Position numbers and translations under genes: made by a program | The notes under the pieces: model-generated | Database searches by the model: none | The model's input: only the letters and a program-made list of their open reading frames with translations | Told to the model about the DNA's origin: nothing | Shown here: piece after piece, positions 30,959 to 40,054 of the stretch | How positions within the stretch are numbered: position 1 is the stretch's first letter | How the letters are laid out: each line of letters starts with the position of its first letter | DNA from: DASPHG01 sp963849605 | Lineage (GTDB): Bacteria > Actinomycetota > Thermoleophilia > Solirubrobacterales > Thermoleophilaceae | Length of the DNA stretch: 64,000 nucleotides | NCBI GenBank assembly: GCA_963849605.1 | Contig: CAWKHX010000015.1 | Coordinates: forward strand, 310,001-374,000 | Direction of reading: 5' to 3'

Positions 30959-32729
30959 GCGTAGACGGCGTTCCGCCGAGCGAGCCCGGCCCGGCGTAGC
31001 CGCCCGGTCCGCGCACGCGCGGTGCGTCCGGCTCGAGCGGCGGCGGTGAGCCGACCCGCGCGGCGATCACGGTGAACGTGGTTGCGGCAACCCCCGCGCA
31101 GACGCACGCGAGCAGGGTCGTGATCGGGCTCACGGCATGCCCGGTGACCAGCACCCACAGGTACCAGACACCCTCGAGCGGGTTGAGGGTGAGCCGATCG
31201 AGGTAGACGATCGCCGCCACGAGCGGGCCGAGGAGGCCGACGAACACGACGAGCGCCGCTCCGCGGCGGCTGAGCCGGAAGCCCGAGAGCATCGCGAGCA
31301 TCCAGGCGTGAACCGCCGGCAGGAGGAAGAGCGCGGCGAAGGGATTCAGGATCCAGACCGCCAGGCCGACGACGCAGAGCGCGAGCGCTGTCGTGGCGGC
31401 CGCGCCACCGGATTCGGCCACCTCCGCCGCACGTCTGAGACGCGGGCGTGCAAGCAGCCACACGAGGAGCGCTGTCGCGGCGCACGCGCCCAGCGCGGCC
31501 CACGCCTGGCCGTCGAGCGGATAGAGCCCAGGCTCCGAGGGAGCGGCACCGGCGTCCGGCGCCTGGTCGAGGAGCACGAGGACCTCCGCCATCGCGAACG
31601 CAGCCAGGAACGGCAGCGACCACAACGCGATGGTGCGCCACCAGCCCGGTGCGGCCTCGCGGCGTCGCCGGGCGCGCGCGAAGGCATCGATCGAGGCGAT
31701 CAGCGCCGGCAGGAGCAACGTCCCGGCAAGCACCGCTAGCACCCAGCCGGGCAACACCTTGCGGCTGACCGAGAGGTACGACTGCGGCCCGTGCTCCGGC
31801 GGCTCCGCTGCGCCGTCGAGCGCGCTGACGAGTCGCAGCGTCGCCCGGCCGAGTTGGCCGAGCCGGTCCCTGCTGACGTCCTCCAGCTCGCGCTCGTCCT
31901 CAGGCGGCGGCAACTCGCCGCTACCCGATATCCGGATTGCCTCTAGCTCGTCGGCGAGCAGCGGCCCCTGCGCGCCGAGCCCGAGTGGATAACCGAGCCG
32001 CACGAGCTGACCGAGCGCGCCCTCTTCGGAGGGCTCTGCCCCGAACTCCTCGCGGACCGAAGCCGCCGCGGTGCGGTAGAGCCCGATGCTGCCCCTGCGG
32101 TCGTCGTTCGACCAGGCGATCAGGAGCGGGCCGCGGGCGGAGCCGGCGCCGAGGTTCGACAGGGCAATCACGGCTTGGATGCGGTCGCGGTCCTCGGCGG
32201 TGCTCGCGAACCGGCGCGCGCCCGCATCGCCGAGCGTGCTGCCGTCGACCGAGGCGAAGACCAGCGTCTTCTTGGACGGCCGCCCACTGATCACGCGCGC
32301 GAGCTCGAGCAGCGCTGCGGTGTCTGCCGCGCTCCCGGTCGCGTCGGGAACGGACTCCGAATCGCGCGGAGCCATGATCACGATCTGGTCGCGGCTCTCG
32401 CCGGGCCGGCGCGAGATCACGTTCACCAGCGACTCGCCGTTCTCGTCCCAGGAGTCGACCGTCGTCTCGAAACCCTCGGGCTCGAGCGCGCGGAAGCGCT
32501 CTGCCAGGTCGCGGGCGAGCGCCGCGCTCGACAGCGCCCCCGGACGCCGGTCGGGGTGCCGCACCACGATCCGGCGCAGCTCGCGGAACGCGACGTCGCC
32601 GTCGAACACCACGTCGGCCGCGAGCCCCTGCGGCAGCGGCTTCGGCCTGTTCTCGAGCGAGAACATCACGAGCACGACGGCAAGTAAGGCGGGAATAAAG
32701 GCCGCGCGGTAAATCCGGGGCTCGATCAC
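30945..32729 (-). CDS. M28-like peptidase-fold membrane protein, probably inactive
   Basis: Protein of 594 residues: an N-terminal signal-anchor, an M28 aminopeptidase-like domain (residues 40-280), then about seven transmembrane segments. The zinc ligands are not in place. The usual His-x-Asp is APRDSE, the bridging Asp segment reads DATGSAADTAALLELA, and the Glu-Glu site reads SVDGSTLGDAG. The fold is kept but the catalytic residues seem lost, so a non-enzymatic role (binding or scaffold) is likely. GTG start at 32729. It converges with the sugar transferase (14-bp overlap). Confidence 0.78.
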   Translation of the reverse strand: MIEPRIYRAAFIPALLAVVLVMFSLENRPKPLPQGLAADVVFDGDVAFRELRRIVVRHPDRRPGALSSAALARDLAERFRALEPEGFETTVDSWDENGESLVNVISRRPGESRDQIVIMAPRDSESVPDATGSAADTAALLELARVISGRPSKKTLVFASVDGSTLGDAGARRFASTAEDRDRIQAVIALSNLGAGSARGPLLIAWSNDDRRGSIGLYRTAAASVREEFGAEPSEEGALGQLVRLGYPLGLGAQGPLLADELEAIRISGSGELPPPEDERELEDVSRDRLGQLGRATLRLVSALDGAAEPPEHGPQSYLSVSRKVLPGWVLAVLAGTLLLPALIASIDAFARARRRREAAPGWWRTIALWSLPFLAAFAMAEVLVLLDQAPDAGAAPSEPGLYPLDGQAWAALGACAATALLVWLLARPRLRRAAEVAESGGAAATTALALCVVGLAVWILNPFAALFLLPAVHAWMLAMLSGFRLSRRGAALVVFVGLLGPLVAAIVYLDRLTLNPLEGVWYLWVLVTGHAVSPITTLLACVCAGVAATTFTVIAARVGSPPPLEPDAPRVRGPGGYAGPGSLGGTPSTLSRR

Positions 32730-32739
32730 CGGGCCAACC

Positions 32740-32745
32740 TACAAT
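32740..32745 (+). promoter_or_regulatory. Putative -10 box (TACAAT) for the two-component operon
   Basis: TACAAT stands in the intergenic gap before the response-regulator start codons. No convincing -35 was seen. It would drive the regulator, kinase and HtrA genes, which overlap. Confidence 0.4.
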
Positions 32746-32787
32746 TTCACCTGTAAGCGCCCTTTTCGGATGGGGCGCGGGTTACCA

Positions 32788-33477
32788 ATGGAGATGGACG
32801 TGACACGACCGCGCATCCTGCTCGTCGACGACGAGCCGTCTGTGGTCAAGATGCTCGCGGCCCACCTCGAGAAGGACTTCCAGGTCGTGCCGGCCTTCGA
32901 CGGCGAGGAGGCGCTCGTGCGCTTCCGGCAGGGCGAGTTCGACTTGATCCTCCTCGATCTCATGCTTCCGAAGAAGAACGGCCTCGACGTCTGTCGCGAA
33001 TTGCGCGCGTCGAGCAGCGTTCCGATCATCATGCTGACCGCCAAGGCCGACGAGTCGGACAAGATCTACGGCCTCGAGCTCGGAGCGGACGACTACATCA
33101 CGAAGCCGTTCTCGCCGCTCGAGCTGCGCAGCCGGATCCGGGCGCTCCTGAGGCGCACCGGTGGGCGCAGCCAGCGCGTCATCGACGCGGGCGAGCTGCA
33201 GATCGACAGCTCCAAGCGAACGGTCACTAAGAACGGCGAGCCGATCCGGTTGACCAAGGTCGAGTTCGAGATCCTCTTCTGCCTGGCCGAGAGCCCGGGG
33301 CAGGTCTTCCGCCGCGAGGAGCTGCTCGAGCACCTGTGGGACAGCTCGGCCTACCGCGACCTGCGCACGATCGACGTTCACATCCGACATCTCAGGGAGA
33401 AGGTCGAGACCGACCCGCGTGAGCCCGAGTACCTCCTGACGGATCGCGGCGTCGGCTACCACTTCCGCGAGGAATGA
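32788..33477 (+). CDS. OmpR/PhoB-family response regulator
   Basis: Receiver domain plus winged-helix DNA-binding domain, about 229 residues. Receiver: RILLVDDEPSV acidic pocket, phospho-acceptor Asp in LILLDLMLPKKNG, Thr in MLTAKADE, and Lys in YITKPFSP. DNA-binding domain: RLTKVEFEILFCLAESPGQV and RTIDVHIRHLREKVE. Start is uncertain: ATGs at 32770, 32788 and 32794, or GTG at 32800, which alone has GGAG at 6 nt. It overlaps the kinase gene by 4 bp, forming a regulator-kinase-HtrA operon. Confidence 0.93.
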   Translation: MEMDVTRPRILLVDDEPSVVKMLAAHLEKDFQVVPAFDGEEALVRFRQGEFDLILLDLMLPKKNGLDVCRELRASSSVPIIMLTAKADESDKIYGLELGADDYITKPFSPLELRSRIRALLRRTGGRSQRVIDAGELQIDSSKRTVTKNGEPIRLTKVEFEILFCLAESPGQVFRREELLEHLWDSSAYRDLRTIDVHIRHLREKVETDPREPEYLLTDRGVGYHFREE

Positions 33478-34877
33478 ACGGCGCGCGACTCCGGTCGCTC
33501 CGCAACAAGCTCGCGCTCCTGTTCTTCGGGATCGTCGCCCTCGCGTTCGGCCTCGTCTTCTTCCTCGTCGTGCCACAGCTCCGGGAGAGCCTCGAGAACC
33601 AGCAGCTCGACGACCTCGAACGCGCGAGCCGCGCGACCGCCGGCCAGCTGGAGCGCGCGCAGGAACGGGCGATCCCGGCCGCCGAGCTCGACGAGCTCGT
33701 CCGCGCGGTCGCCGACGCGGCCGGGGCGCAGGTCACGCTGCTCGGCGTGCAGGAGGGCGACGACGTCCTCTTCTATCCGATCTCCGACTCCCAGGCGCAG
33801 CGCCTGTCCGAGCTGCCGGACCAGGGGGCGGTCGAGGCGTTCGAGACGCGCAAGCCGGTCCGCGTCGTCACCGACTTCGCCGGAGTAGACACCGCTCAGA
33901 TCGCGCGCCCGCTGCCCGGCCTGCGCCCGTGGATCGCGGTCTACTCCCGCAGCCTCGACGACGTCACCGAGACCGTCGGCCTGATCCGGCGGCGCGTGCT
34001 CGTCGCCGGTGCGGGCGCGCTGTTCATCGCCCTCCTCGGCGGCTATCTGATCGCCGGGCGGCTCGCGCGCCGGGTCCAGCGGCTCGAGGGTGCGGCGGAG
34101 GAGGTCGCGGCGGGCCGGTTCGTCGCGCCGCTCCCGGTGGACTCCGAGGACGAGCTCGGGCAACTGACGCGCGCGTTCAACGAGATGCAGGGCAAGCTCG
34201 AACGGGTCGACCGCGCGCGGCGCGAGTTCATCGCCAACGCGTCGCACGAGCTCCGCACGCCGATCTTCTCGCTGGGCGGGTTCGTCGAGCTGCTGCAGGA
34301 CGAAGAGCTCGACGACGAGGCGCGCGCGGAGTTCCTCCAGGCCGTCGCCGAGCAGGTGGAGCGGCTGCAGAAGTTGGCCACCGACCTGCTCGACCTCTCT
34401 CGGCTCGACGCCGGCTCGCTCGACCTGACGGCCGAGAACGTGGACCTGGTCGCGCTCGCCGACTCCGTGGCGAAGGAATTCGTGCCGGCACTCGACGCGC
34501 ACGGCTCGAAGCTGGCCGTCGAGCTCGGCACCGGGCGCGTGGAGGCCGTCTGCGATCCTGACCGCGTCGCCCAGATCATGCGCATCCTTCTCGACAACGC
34601 ACTTCGGCACACTCCGCCCGGCACCGACGTCGAGATCAGCGCCGGCCGCGAGGACGGGCACGTCCGGCTCGCGGTGGCGGACACCGGGCCGGGTCTCGAG
34701 GACGCGACGCGCCGGCATGCTTTCGACCGCTTCTTCACGGCCGACGGAGCCAGCGGCTCCGGGCTCGGCCTCGCGATCGCGAAGGAGCTCGCCGAGCGGA
34801 TGGACGGCGGGATCACGCTGACCTCGCGGCCGGGCCGCACGGTCTTCAGCCTCGACCTGCCGGTGAGCGAGGAGTGA
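33474..34877 (+). CDS. Sensor histidine kinase (HAMP-HisKA-HATPase)
   Basis: Protein of 467 residues with two membrane helices (LALLFFGIVALAFGLVFFLV and about residues 178-196) flanking an extracytoplasmic sensor of about 140 residues. The HAMP linker (RRVQRLEGAAEEVAAG) is followed by HisKA with the phospho-His in NASHELRTPIFSL, then N-box NALRHTP and G-boxes DTGPGLED and GSGLGLAI. It would phosphorylate the adjacent regulator. The envelope protease next to it suggests it senses surface or protein stress (inference). Confidence 0.93.
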   Translation: MNGARLRSLRNKLALLFFGIVALAFGLVFFLVVPQLRESLENQQLDDLERASRATAGQLERAQERAIPAAELDELVRAVADAAGAQVTLLGVQEGDDVLFYPISDSQAQRLSELPDQGAVEAFETRKPVRVVTDFAGVDTAQIARPLPGLRPWIAVYSRSLDDVTETVGLIRRRVLVAGAGALFIALLGGYLIAGRLARRVQRLEGAAEEVAAGRFVAPLPVDSEDELGQLTRAFNEMQGKLERVDRARREFIANASHELRTPIFSLGGFVELLQDEELDDEARAEFLQAVAEQVERLQKLATDLLDLSRLDAGSLDLTAENVDLVALADSVAKEFVPALDAHGSKLAVELGTGRVEAVCDPDRVAQIMRILLDNALRHTPPGTDVEISAGREDGHVRLAVADTGPGLEDATRRHAFDRFFTADGASGSGLGLAIAKELAERMDGGITLTSRPGRTVFSLDLPVSEE

Positions 34878-36040
34878 GGGCCGCCCTCGCGGGCGCCCTC
34901 TGCGCCTTCGCACTGGCCGCCGCCGGGTGCTCGCTCGGCGAGGACGACGACGGGGCCGCCAGCACGGACGCCCCGGAGCAGGTCGAGACCACGCGGGTCC
35001 AGGTGGTCGAGGGAATCGGCGCGAAGAACGGCTTCGACGCGAGCGCGATCTATGACCGCCTCGCACCGGGCGTCGTCACCGTGATCTCGCTGTTCGGCGA
35101 GACCGATGGACCGCTCGGCAGCCAGGCGGGCGGGCTCGGCTCCGGATTCGTCCTCGACGGTGACGGCTACATCGCGACGAACACGCACGTCGTAACGAGC
35201 GGGCAGGGCCTGCGCCGCGCAGGACAGGTGTACGTGGACTTCGCCGACGGCAACCGCGTACCGGCGCGCATCGTCGGGATCGACCCGAACGCGGACGTGG
35301 CGCTTCTGAAGATCGACCCCCAGGGCCTCTCGCTGACGCCGCTGACGCTCGGCGAGGTCGCGCACCTCAGCGTCGGCGACCCGGTCGCCGCGATCGGGAG
35401 CCCGTTCGGGGAGGAGCAGTCGCTCTCGGTGGGCGTCATCTCCGCACTCGACCGCAACATCGCCTCGCTCACCGACTTCGGCATCGGCGACGCCATCCAG
35501 ACGGACGCCGCCATCAACCGCGGCAACTCCGGCGGGCCGCTGCTCGACGGACACGGCCGCGTGATCGGCATCAACGCGCAGATCAAGACCGAGACCGGCG
35601 AGGGCGCCGGGGTCGGGTTCGCGATCCCGGTCGACGCGGTCAAGCGATCGCTCGACCTGCTGCGCGAGGACGGCGAGGCCGAGTACGGCTACCTGGGCGT
35701 ATCGACCCAGGAGCTCTACCCGCAGCTTGCGGAGCGGCTCGATCTCGACGTCGACGTCGGCGCGCTCGTCTCCGAGGTCGTGAACGACAGTCCAGCCGAG
35801 GACGCGGGCCTTACGGCCGGCGACCGCCTGATCGACTTCCAGGGCCAGACCGACATCGCCGCCGACGGCGATGTGATCGTCGCCGTGAACGGCGATGACC
35901 TGACGCGGACCGCGGACCTCGCCGACCTCATCAGCCTGTTCGAGCCGGGTGAGAGCGTGGAGCTGGGCGTGTTGCGCGACGGGGAGAGGCGGACGATCGA
36001 GGTCAAGCTCGGCGAACGTCCGCAGCGGCTCGAGGGCTGA
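34874..36040 (+). CDS. HtrA/DegP-like serine protease with PDZ domain (lipoprotein)
   Basis: Protein of 388 residues. A lipoprotein signal ending AAAGC is followed by an acidic linker, a trypsin-like S1C domain with His in IATNTHVV, Asp in NADVALLKID and Ser in NRGNSGGPLL, and a PDZ domain near the C-terminus (SPAEDAGLTAGDRLIDFQGQ). It would degrade or chaperone misfolded exported proteins. The start overlaps the kinase end, which suits control by the two-component system. The next gene starts at its last base. Confidence 0.92.
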   Translation: MRAALAGALCAFALAAAGCSLGEDDDGAASTDAPEQVETTRVQVVEGIGAKNGFDASAIYDRLAPGVVTVISLFGETDGPLGSQAGGLGSGFVLDGDGYIATNTHVVTSGQGLRRAGQVYVDFADGNRVPARIVGIDPNADVALLKIDPQGLSLTPLTLGEVAHLSVGDPVAAIGSPFGEEQSLSVGVISALDRNIASLTDFGIGDAIQTDAAINRGNSGGPLLDGHGRVIGINAQIKTETGEGAGVGFAIPVDAVKRSLDLLREDGEAEYGYLGVSTQELYPQLAERLDLDVDVGALVSEVVNDSPAEDAGLTAGDRLIDFQGQTDIAADGDVIVAVNGDDLTRTADLADLISLFEPGESVELGVLRDGERRTIEVKLGERPQRLEG

Positions 36041-36939
36041 TGCTCGAACTGATCCGCGAGCTCGCGCTCGCGTTGCGGGAGCGCGTGCACCCGCTGCTAG
36101 GCGCGCATGCGCAGCGTGCCCATTCCGGCGCGGGCGAGAGCGGCGACGTGACGTTCGCGATCGACGCGGCCGCCGAGGACCTGCTCGAGCGGTTCGTTGC
36201 TGAGCGCGCGCCCGGGGTCGCGTTCTACTCCGAGGATCGCGGCCTGGTGGGTGCAGACGGCGCCCACACCGTGCTCGTCGTAGACCCGATCGACGGCACG
36301 CGGCCGGCGCTCGCCGGGCTCGAGTCGTGCTGCGTGTCGATCGCCGCGGCGCCGCTCGACGGCGAGCCGCGGTTCCGCGACATCACCCACGGCTGCGTCG
36401 TCGAGATCAAGTCCGGGCGCGTCTTCCTGAGCGGCCAGCTCGACCCGAGCCTGTCGCAGAACGAGCGCATCGACCGGATGTTCTGGGCATTCGGCTTCCG
36501 CGGCCGGCCGGCGCGCGAGCTGACCGAGGTGCTCGCGGAGCTGATCGACACCTCCTCCGTGGGTGGCGCGGTCTTCGACCTCGGATCGTCGGCGTTCAAC
36601 ATGACGCGCGTCATCACGGGCCAGCTCGATGCCGTGATCGAGCCGAGCCCGCTCATCTACGGCGCGGTCCCAGCGCTGCAGGCCGAGTTCGAGCGGATCG
36701 GCGGCGGTGCGGTGCTCACGAACCCGCCGTACGACCTCGCGGGATCCTGGATCCTGGTGAAGGAGGCGGGCGCCGTCGTGACGGACGCGCGCGGCGAGCC
36801 GCTCGACGACCTGCCGCTGCTTGGGTCGGGGCCGGAGCACCAGACCTCGTACGTCGCGTCGGCCAACCCGGCTCTTCACGAGGCGATTCTCGAGCAGGTT
36901 GGCGCGGGCATCGCGCGGCTGCGAGCGGCCCGGGAGTAG
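36040..36939 (+). CDS. Inositol-monophosphatase-family phosphatase
   Basis: Mg-dependent phosphatase of 299 residues. The metal motif is VDPIDGTRPALAG and the first acidic site reads FYSEDRGL, where the family usually has EE. The C-terminal metal site expected near WD is replaced by SPLIYGAVPALQ, so the last Asp ligand is not obvious. Substrates of this family include inositol phosphate, fructose bisphosphate and PAP. ATG starts at the last base of the HtrA stop. Confidence 0.78.
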   Translation: MLELIRELALALRERVHPLLGAHAQRAHSGAGESGDVTFAIDAAAEDLLERFVAERAPGVAFYSEDRGLVGADGAHTVLVVDPIDGTRPALAGLESCCVSIAAAPLDGEPRFRDITHGCVVEIKSGRVFLSGQLDPSLSQNERIDRMFWAFGFRGRPARELTEVLAELIDTSSVGGAVFDLGSSAFNMTRVITGQLDAVIEPSPLIYGAVPALQAEFERIGGGAVLTNPPYDLAGSWILVKEAGAVVTDARGEPLDDLPLLGSGPEHQTSYVASANPALHEAILEQVGAGIARLRAARE

Positions 36940-36942
36940 GCT
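36937..36942 (+). promoter_or_regulatory. Putative -10 box (TAGGCT) for RsbW-like gene
   Basis: TAGGCT lies 9 nt before the GTG at 36952 with no Shine-Dalgarno. It overlaps the IMPase stop. Confidence 0.35.
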
Positions 36943-36951
36943 TCCGCCGCG

Positions 36952-37326
36952 GTGACCGAGGCCTCAGCACGCAGTGTTTCGCTGGCGATTCCGCCGAAGC
37001 CGGACTACATCGTCCTGGCCCGTCTCGCGCTGTCCGCGATCTGCCGCCTCACGCCGCTCCAGCCGGACGACGTGGCCGACCTCAAGCTGGCGGTGAGCGA
37101 GGTGGCGACCGAGCGGCTCGCCGGGGCGTCGGAGGGGTCGGTGCGGCTCGACTTCGAGCTGCAGGACGACCGGCTCGTAGTCGACCTGCACGCGGGGTCG
37201 GCGCCTGCCGGCAGCGAGGACGCGCTCAGCCGCGCGATCGTCGAAGCGACCGTCGACGAGGTGACCTACAACGAGTCGTCCGTCCGGCTCGTCAAGCGGC
37301 TGCCCGACGGCGAGCCGGAAGCGTAG
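36952..37326 (+). CDS. RsbW-like (HATPase_c_2) protein with degenerate ATP site
   Basis: Protein of 124 residues. The front half resembles anti-sigma/serine kinases of the RsbW type (IPPKPDYIVLARLALSAIC, DLKLAVSEVATERLAG). The catalytic N-box asparagine is replaced: EVATER where EAVTNA is usual. No DxGxG or GxGL G-boxes follow. It may bind a partner without using ATP. A STAS anti-anti-sigma-like protein is encoded at 51.7 kb; pairing is speculation. GTG start; no Shine-Dalgarno. Confidence 0.65.
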   Translation: MTEASARSVSLAIPPKPDYIVLARLALSAICRLTPLQPDDVADLKLAVSEVATERLAGASEGSVRLDFELQDDRLVVDLHAGSAPAGSEDALSRAIVEATVDEVTYNESSVRLVKRLPDGEPEA

Positions 37327-37340
37327 GAGAGCCGAAACCC

Positions 37341-38576
37341 GTGCTTCAGCCGGTTGGGGTCGGACACAAGGCGCTTGCCGACTACACGCATCTCGCGGGC
37401 CGTCCCCTCACTGAGGAGATCCGCGAGCTGGCCGAGGACCTGCGCGGCCTGAAGGTGCTGCACCTCTCCGCGACCGCGTTCGGCGGCGGCGTCTCGGAGA
37501 TCCTCTACACGCTCGTGCCGCTCATGCGCGACGTCGGCATCGACGCGGACTGGCAGATCATCTTCGGGCGCGAGGAGTTCTTCAACGCTACGAAGCTGAT
37601 GCACAACGCGCTCCAGGGCAACCCGCAGGACCTGTCGCCCGAGGAGTGGAGCACGTGGGAGCGCTACAACGAGCTGAACGCGAAGCAGCTGCAGTCGGGC
37701 TGGGACGTGATCATCGTCCACGACCCGCAGCCGGCCGGCGTCCACCAGCACGTCCCGGAGAAGGCGCAGAGCTGGGTCTGGCGCTGCCACATCGACCTCT
37801 CGACGCCGAACCCGGGCACGATCGAGCGCCTGACCCCGCTCGTGCAGGAGCACGACGCGTTCCTCTTCCACATGGAGCGGTACGTGCCCGCGGGCCTGAA
37901 CGGCAAGCGGCCGCCCTACATCGTGCCGCCCGCGATCGACCCGCTCTCGCCGAAGAACATGGCGCTGTCGCCCGAGGACGCCGCCTTCGTCTGCGACCAG
38001 TTCGGCATCGACGTGGACCGGCCGCTCATCTGCCAGGTGTCGCGGTTCGACCCGTGGAAGGACCCGATCGGCGTGATCGACGCCTACCGCGAGGTCACGG
38101 CCGAGATGCCCGACGTGCAGCTCGCGCTGATCGGCTCGATGGCGACGGACGACCCCGAGGGCTGGGACTTCTTCAACTCCACGATGGAGCATGCGCAGGG
38201 CGACCCGGACATCAAGATCCTCAACAACCTGAACAACGTCGGCGCGATCGAGGTGAACGCGTTCCAGTCGCAGGCGGATGTCGTGATCCAGAAGTCCACC
38301 CGCGAGGGCTTCGGCCTCACGGTGTCCGAGGCGCTCTGGAAGGCGCGGCCGTTCATCGGCGGCGACGTGGGCGGGATCCCGCTTCAGGTGAGCCAGGGCG
38401 AGACGGGATTCCTCGTCTCCTCGCCCGCGGAGTGCGCGCAGCGGGCGCTCGAGTACCTGCGCGACCCGGAGCTCGGGCGGCGGCTGGGCCGCGCCGGCAA
38501 GGAGCACGTGCGGTCGCATTTCCTCACTCCACGCCTGCTGCGTGACTGGCTGCGTATCTTCAAAGACCTGAAATGA
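37341..38576 (+). CDS. treT: Trehalose glycosyltransferring synthase TreT-like (GT4)
   Basis: Protein of 411 residues of glycosyltransferase family 4. TreT reversibly joins NDP-glucose and glucose to give trehalose. The N-terminus (HLSATAFGGGVSEILYTLVPLM, EEFFNATKLMHNALQG) is typical of TreT. The C-domain has QVSRFDPWKDP and the catalytic EGFGLTVSEALW. GTG at 37341 has AGGAGA 10 nt upstream. It overlaps otsA by 4 bp, so two routes to trehalose or its phosphate are co-transcribed. Confidence 0.86.
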   Translation: MLQPVGVGHKALADYTHLAGRPLTEEIRELAEDLRGLKVLHLSATAFGGGVSEILYTLVPLMRDVGIDADWQIIFGREEFFNATKLMHNALQGNPQDLSPEEWSTWERYNELNAKQLQSGWDVIIVHDPQPAGVHQHVPEKAQSWVWRCHIDLSTPNPGTIERLTPLVQEHDAFLFHMERYVPAGLNGKRPPYIVPPAIDPLSPKNMALSPEDAAFVCDQFGIDVDRPLICQVSRFDPWKDPIGVIDAYREVTAEMPDVQLALIGSMATDDPEGWDFFNSTMEHAQGDPDIKILNNLNNVGAIEVNAFQSQADVVIQKSTREGFGLTVSEALWKARPFIGGDVGGIPLQVSQGETGFLVSSPAECAQRALEYLRDPELGRRLGRAGKEHVRSHFLTPRLLRDWLRIFKDLK

Positions 38577-40054
38577 ACGAAGAACGCCCGCTCGTACTCG
38601 TCTCGAACCGCGGCCCCGCCACCTTCGAGCGAAACGAGGCCGGCAACCTCGTCGCAAGCCGGGGAGGCGGCGGCCTCGTCACCGCCCTGACGGGCCTCGT
38701 CGAGCATCGCGAGGCCGTGTGGGTGGCGTCCGCGATGGGTCCCGGGGACGTCGAGATGAGCCGCAAGCACGGGGGCGGGTCGTTCGACTGCGAGGTCGAC
38801 GACACGACGTACAGGGTGCGCCTCGTCGAGAGCGACCCGATCGCCTACGACCAGTTCTACAACGTGGTCGCGAACCCGATGCTGTGGTTCATCCAGCACT
38901 ACCTGTGGGACCTCTCGAATGCTCCGGACATCAGGCGCGACGAGGTCGAGGCTTACGAGCAGGGCTACCGCGTCGTCAACGCCGACCTCGCGAACGCCGT
39001 GCTCGAGGAGCTGGAGGGCAGCGACGAGGCGGTCGTGATGCTGCACGACTACCACCTGTACACCGCGCCGCGGGTGATCCGCCAGCAGCGGCCCGAGCTG
39101 TTCCTCCACCACTTCATCCACATCCCGTGGACGCAGCCCGACGCGTGGCGGGTGCTCCCGCGCGACATGCGCGAGGACATCTTCGAGGGACTGCTCTCCA
39201 ACGACATCGTCGGCTTCCACACGCGCGCGTACCGGCGCAACTTCCTGCTCTGCTGCCGCGAGCTGTTCGACCTTCCCGTGGACGAGGAGGCGGGCGTCGT
39301 GTCGTTCGAGGGCCGCGACGTGTGGGTGCGTGCGTATCCGCTCCCGATCTCCGCGGAGAGCTTCTTCCGCAAGGCGCAGCGCGCCGAGGTGCATGCCTAC
39401 GAGAACGAGATCCTGCGCCGCCGGCGCGACCACCTGATCCTGCGCGTGGACCGCGCCGACCTGTCGAAGAACGTCCTGCGCGGGTTCACCGCGTTCGACC
39501 TCTTCCTCGACCAGCACCCGGAGTTCCGCGAGCAGGTCACCTTCATCGCGCAGCTGATGCCGTCGCGGCAGGACGTGCCGGAGTACGCCGAGTACCTGGA
39601 GAAGATCGAGGCGCTCGTCGCGGTGGTGAACCACAGGCACGGAACCACTGACTGGATGCCGATCGACCTGCGGATCGAGGAGAACCTCGACCAGGCGATC
39701 GCCTACTACAAGCACTACGACCTCCTGATCGTGAACGCGATGTTCGACGGGATGAACCTGGTGGCCAAGGAGGGCCCGCTCGTGAACGAGCGCCACGGCG
39801 TTTCGCTCCTGTCGGAGAACACGGGCGCCCACGAGGAGCTCGGGGAGTTCTCGCTTTCGGTCAACCCGTTCGACGTGCAGGAGCAGGCGGACGCCATGTA
39901 CCGCGCGCTCACCATGTCGAGCGAGGAGCGCTCATGGCGCGCCGAGGGCCTGAAGAAGATCGTCACCCAGCGCCACCCCGGCGACTGGGTGGACGACCAG
40001 GTCGCCGACATCGAAGCGAAGTCCGCCGGCGCCCACCCGGCCGTCCGCACCTAG
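38573..40054 (+). CDS. otsA: Trehalose-6-phosphate synthase (GT20, OtsA-like)
   Basis: Protein of 493 residues that makes trehalose-6-phosphate from NDP-glucose and glucose-6-phosphate. Landmarks: VLVSNRGPATFE, VMLHDYHLYTAPRVIR, FIHIPWTQPDAWRVLPR, VDRADLSKNVLRG, and FDGMNLVAKEGPLVNER. The N-terminal loop reads GGGGLVTALTG. No trehalose phosphatase gene is visible next to it. It overlaps treT and ends directly against the stop of the next antisense gene (TAGCTA at 40052-40057). Confidence 0.88.
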   Translation: MNEERPLVLVSNRGPATFERNEAGNLVASRGGGGLVTALTGLVEHREAVWVASAMGPGDVEMSRKHGGGSFDCEVDDTTYRVRLVESDPIAYDQFYNVVANPMLWFIQHYLWDLSNAPDIRRDEVEAYEQGYRVVNADLANAVLEELEGSDEAVVMLHDYHLYTAPRVIRQQRPELFLHHFIHIPWTQPDAWRVLPRDMREDIFEGLLSNDIVGFHTRAYRRNFLLCCRELFDLPVDEEAGVVSFEGRDVWVRAYPLPISAESFFRKAQRAEVHAYENEILRRRRDHLILRVDRADLSKNVLRGFTAFDLFLDQHPEFREQVTFIAQLMPSRQDVPEYAEYLEKIEALVAVVNHRHGTTDWMPIDLRIEENLDQAIAYYKHYDLLIVNAMFDGMNLVAKEGPLVNERHGVSLLSENTGAHEELGEFSLSVNPFDVQEQADAMYRALTMSSEERSWRAEGLKKIVTQRHPGDWVDDQVADIEAKSAGAHPAVRT

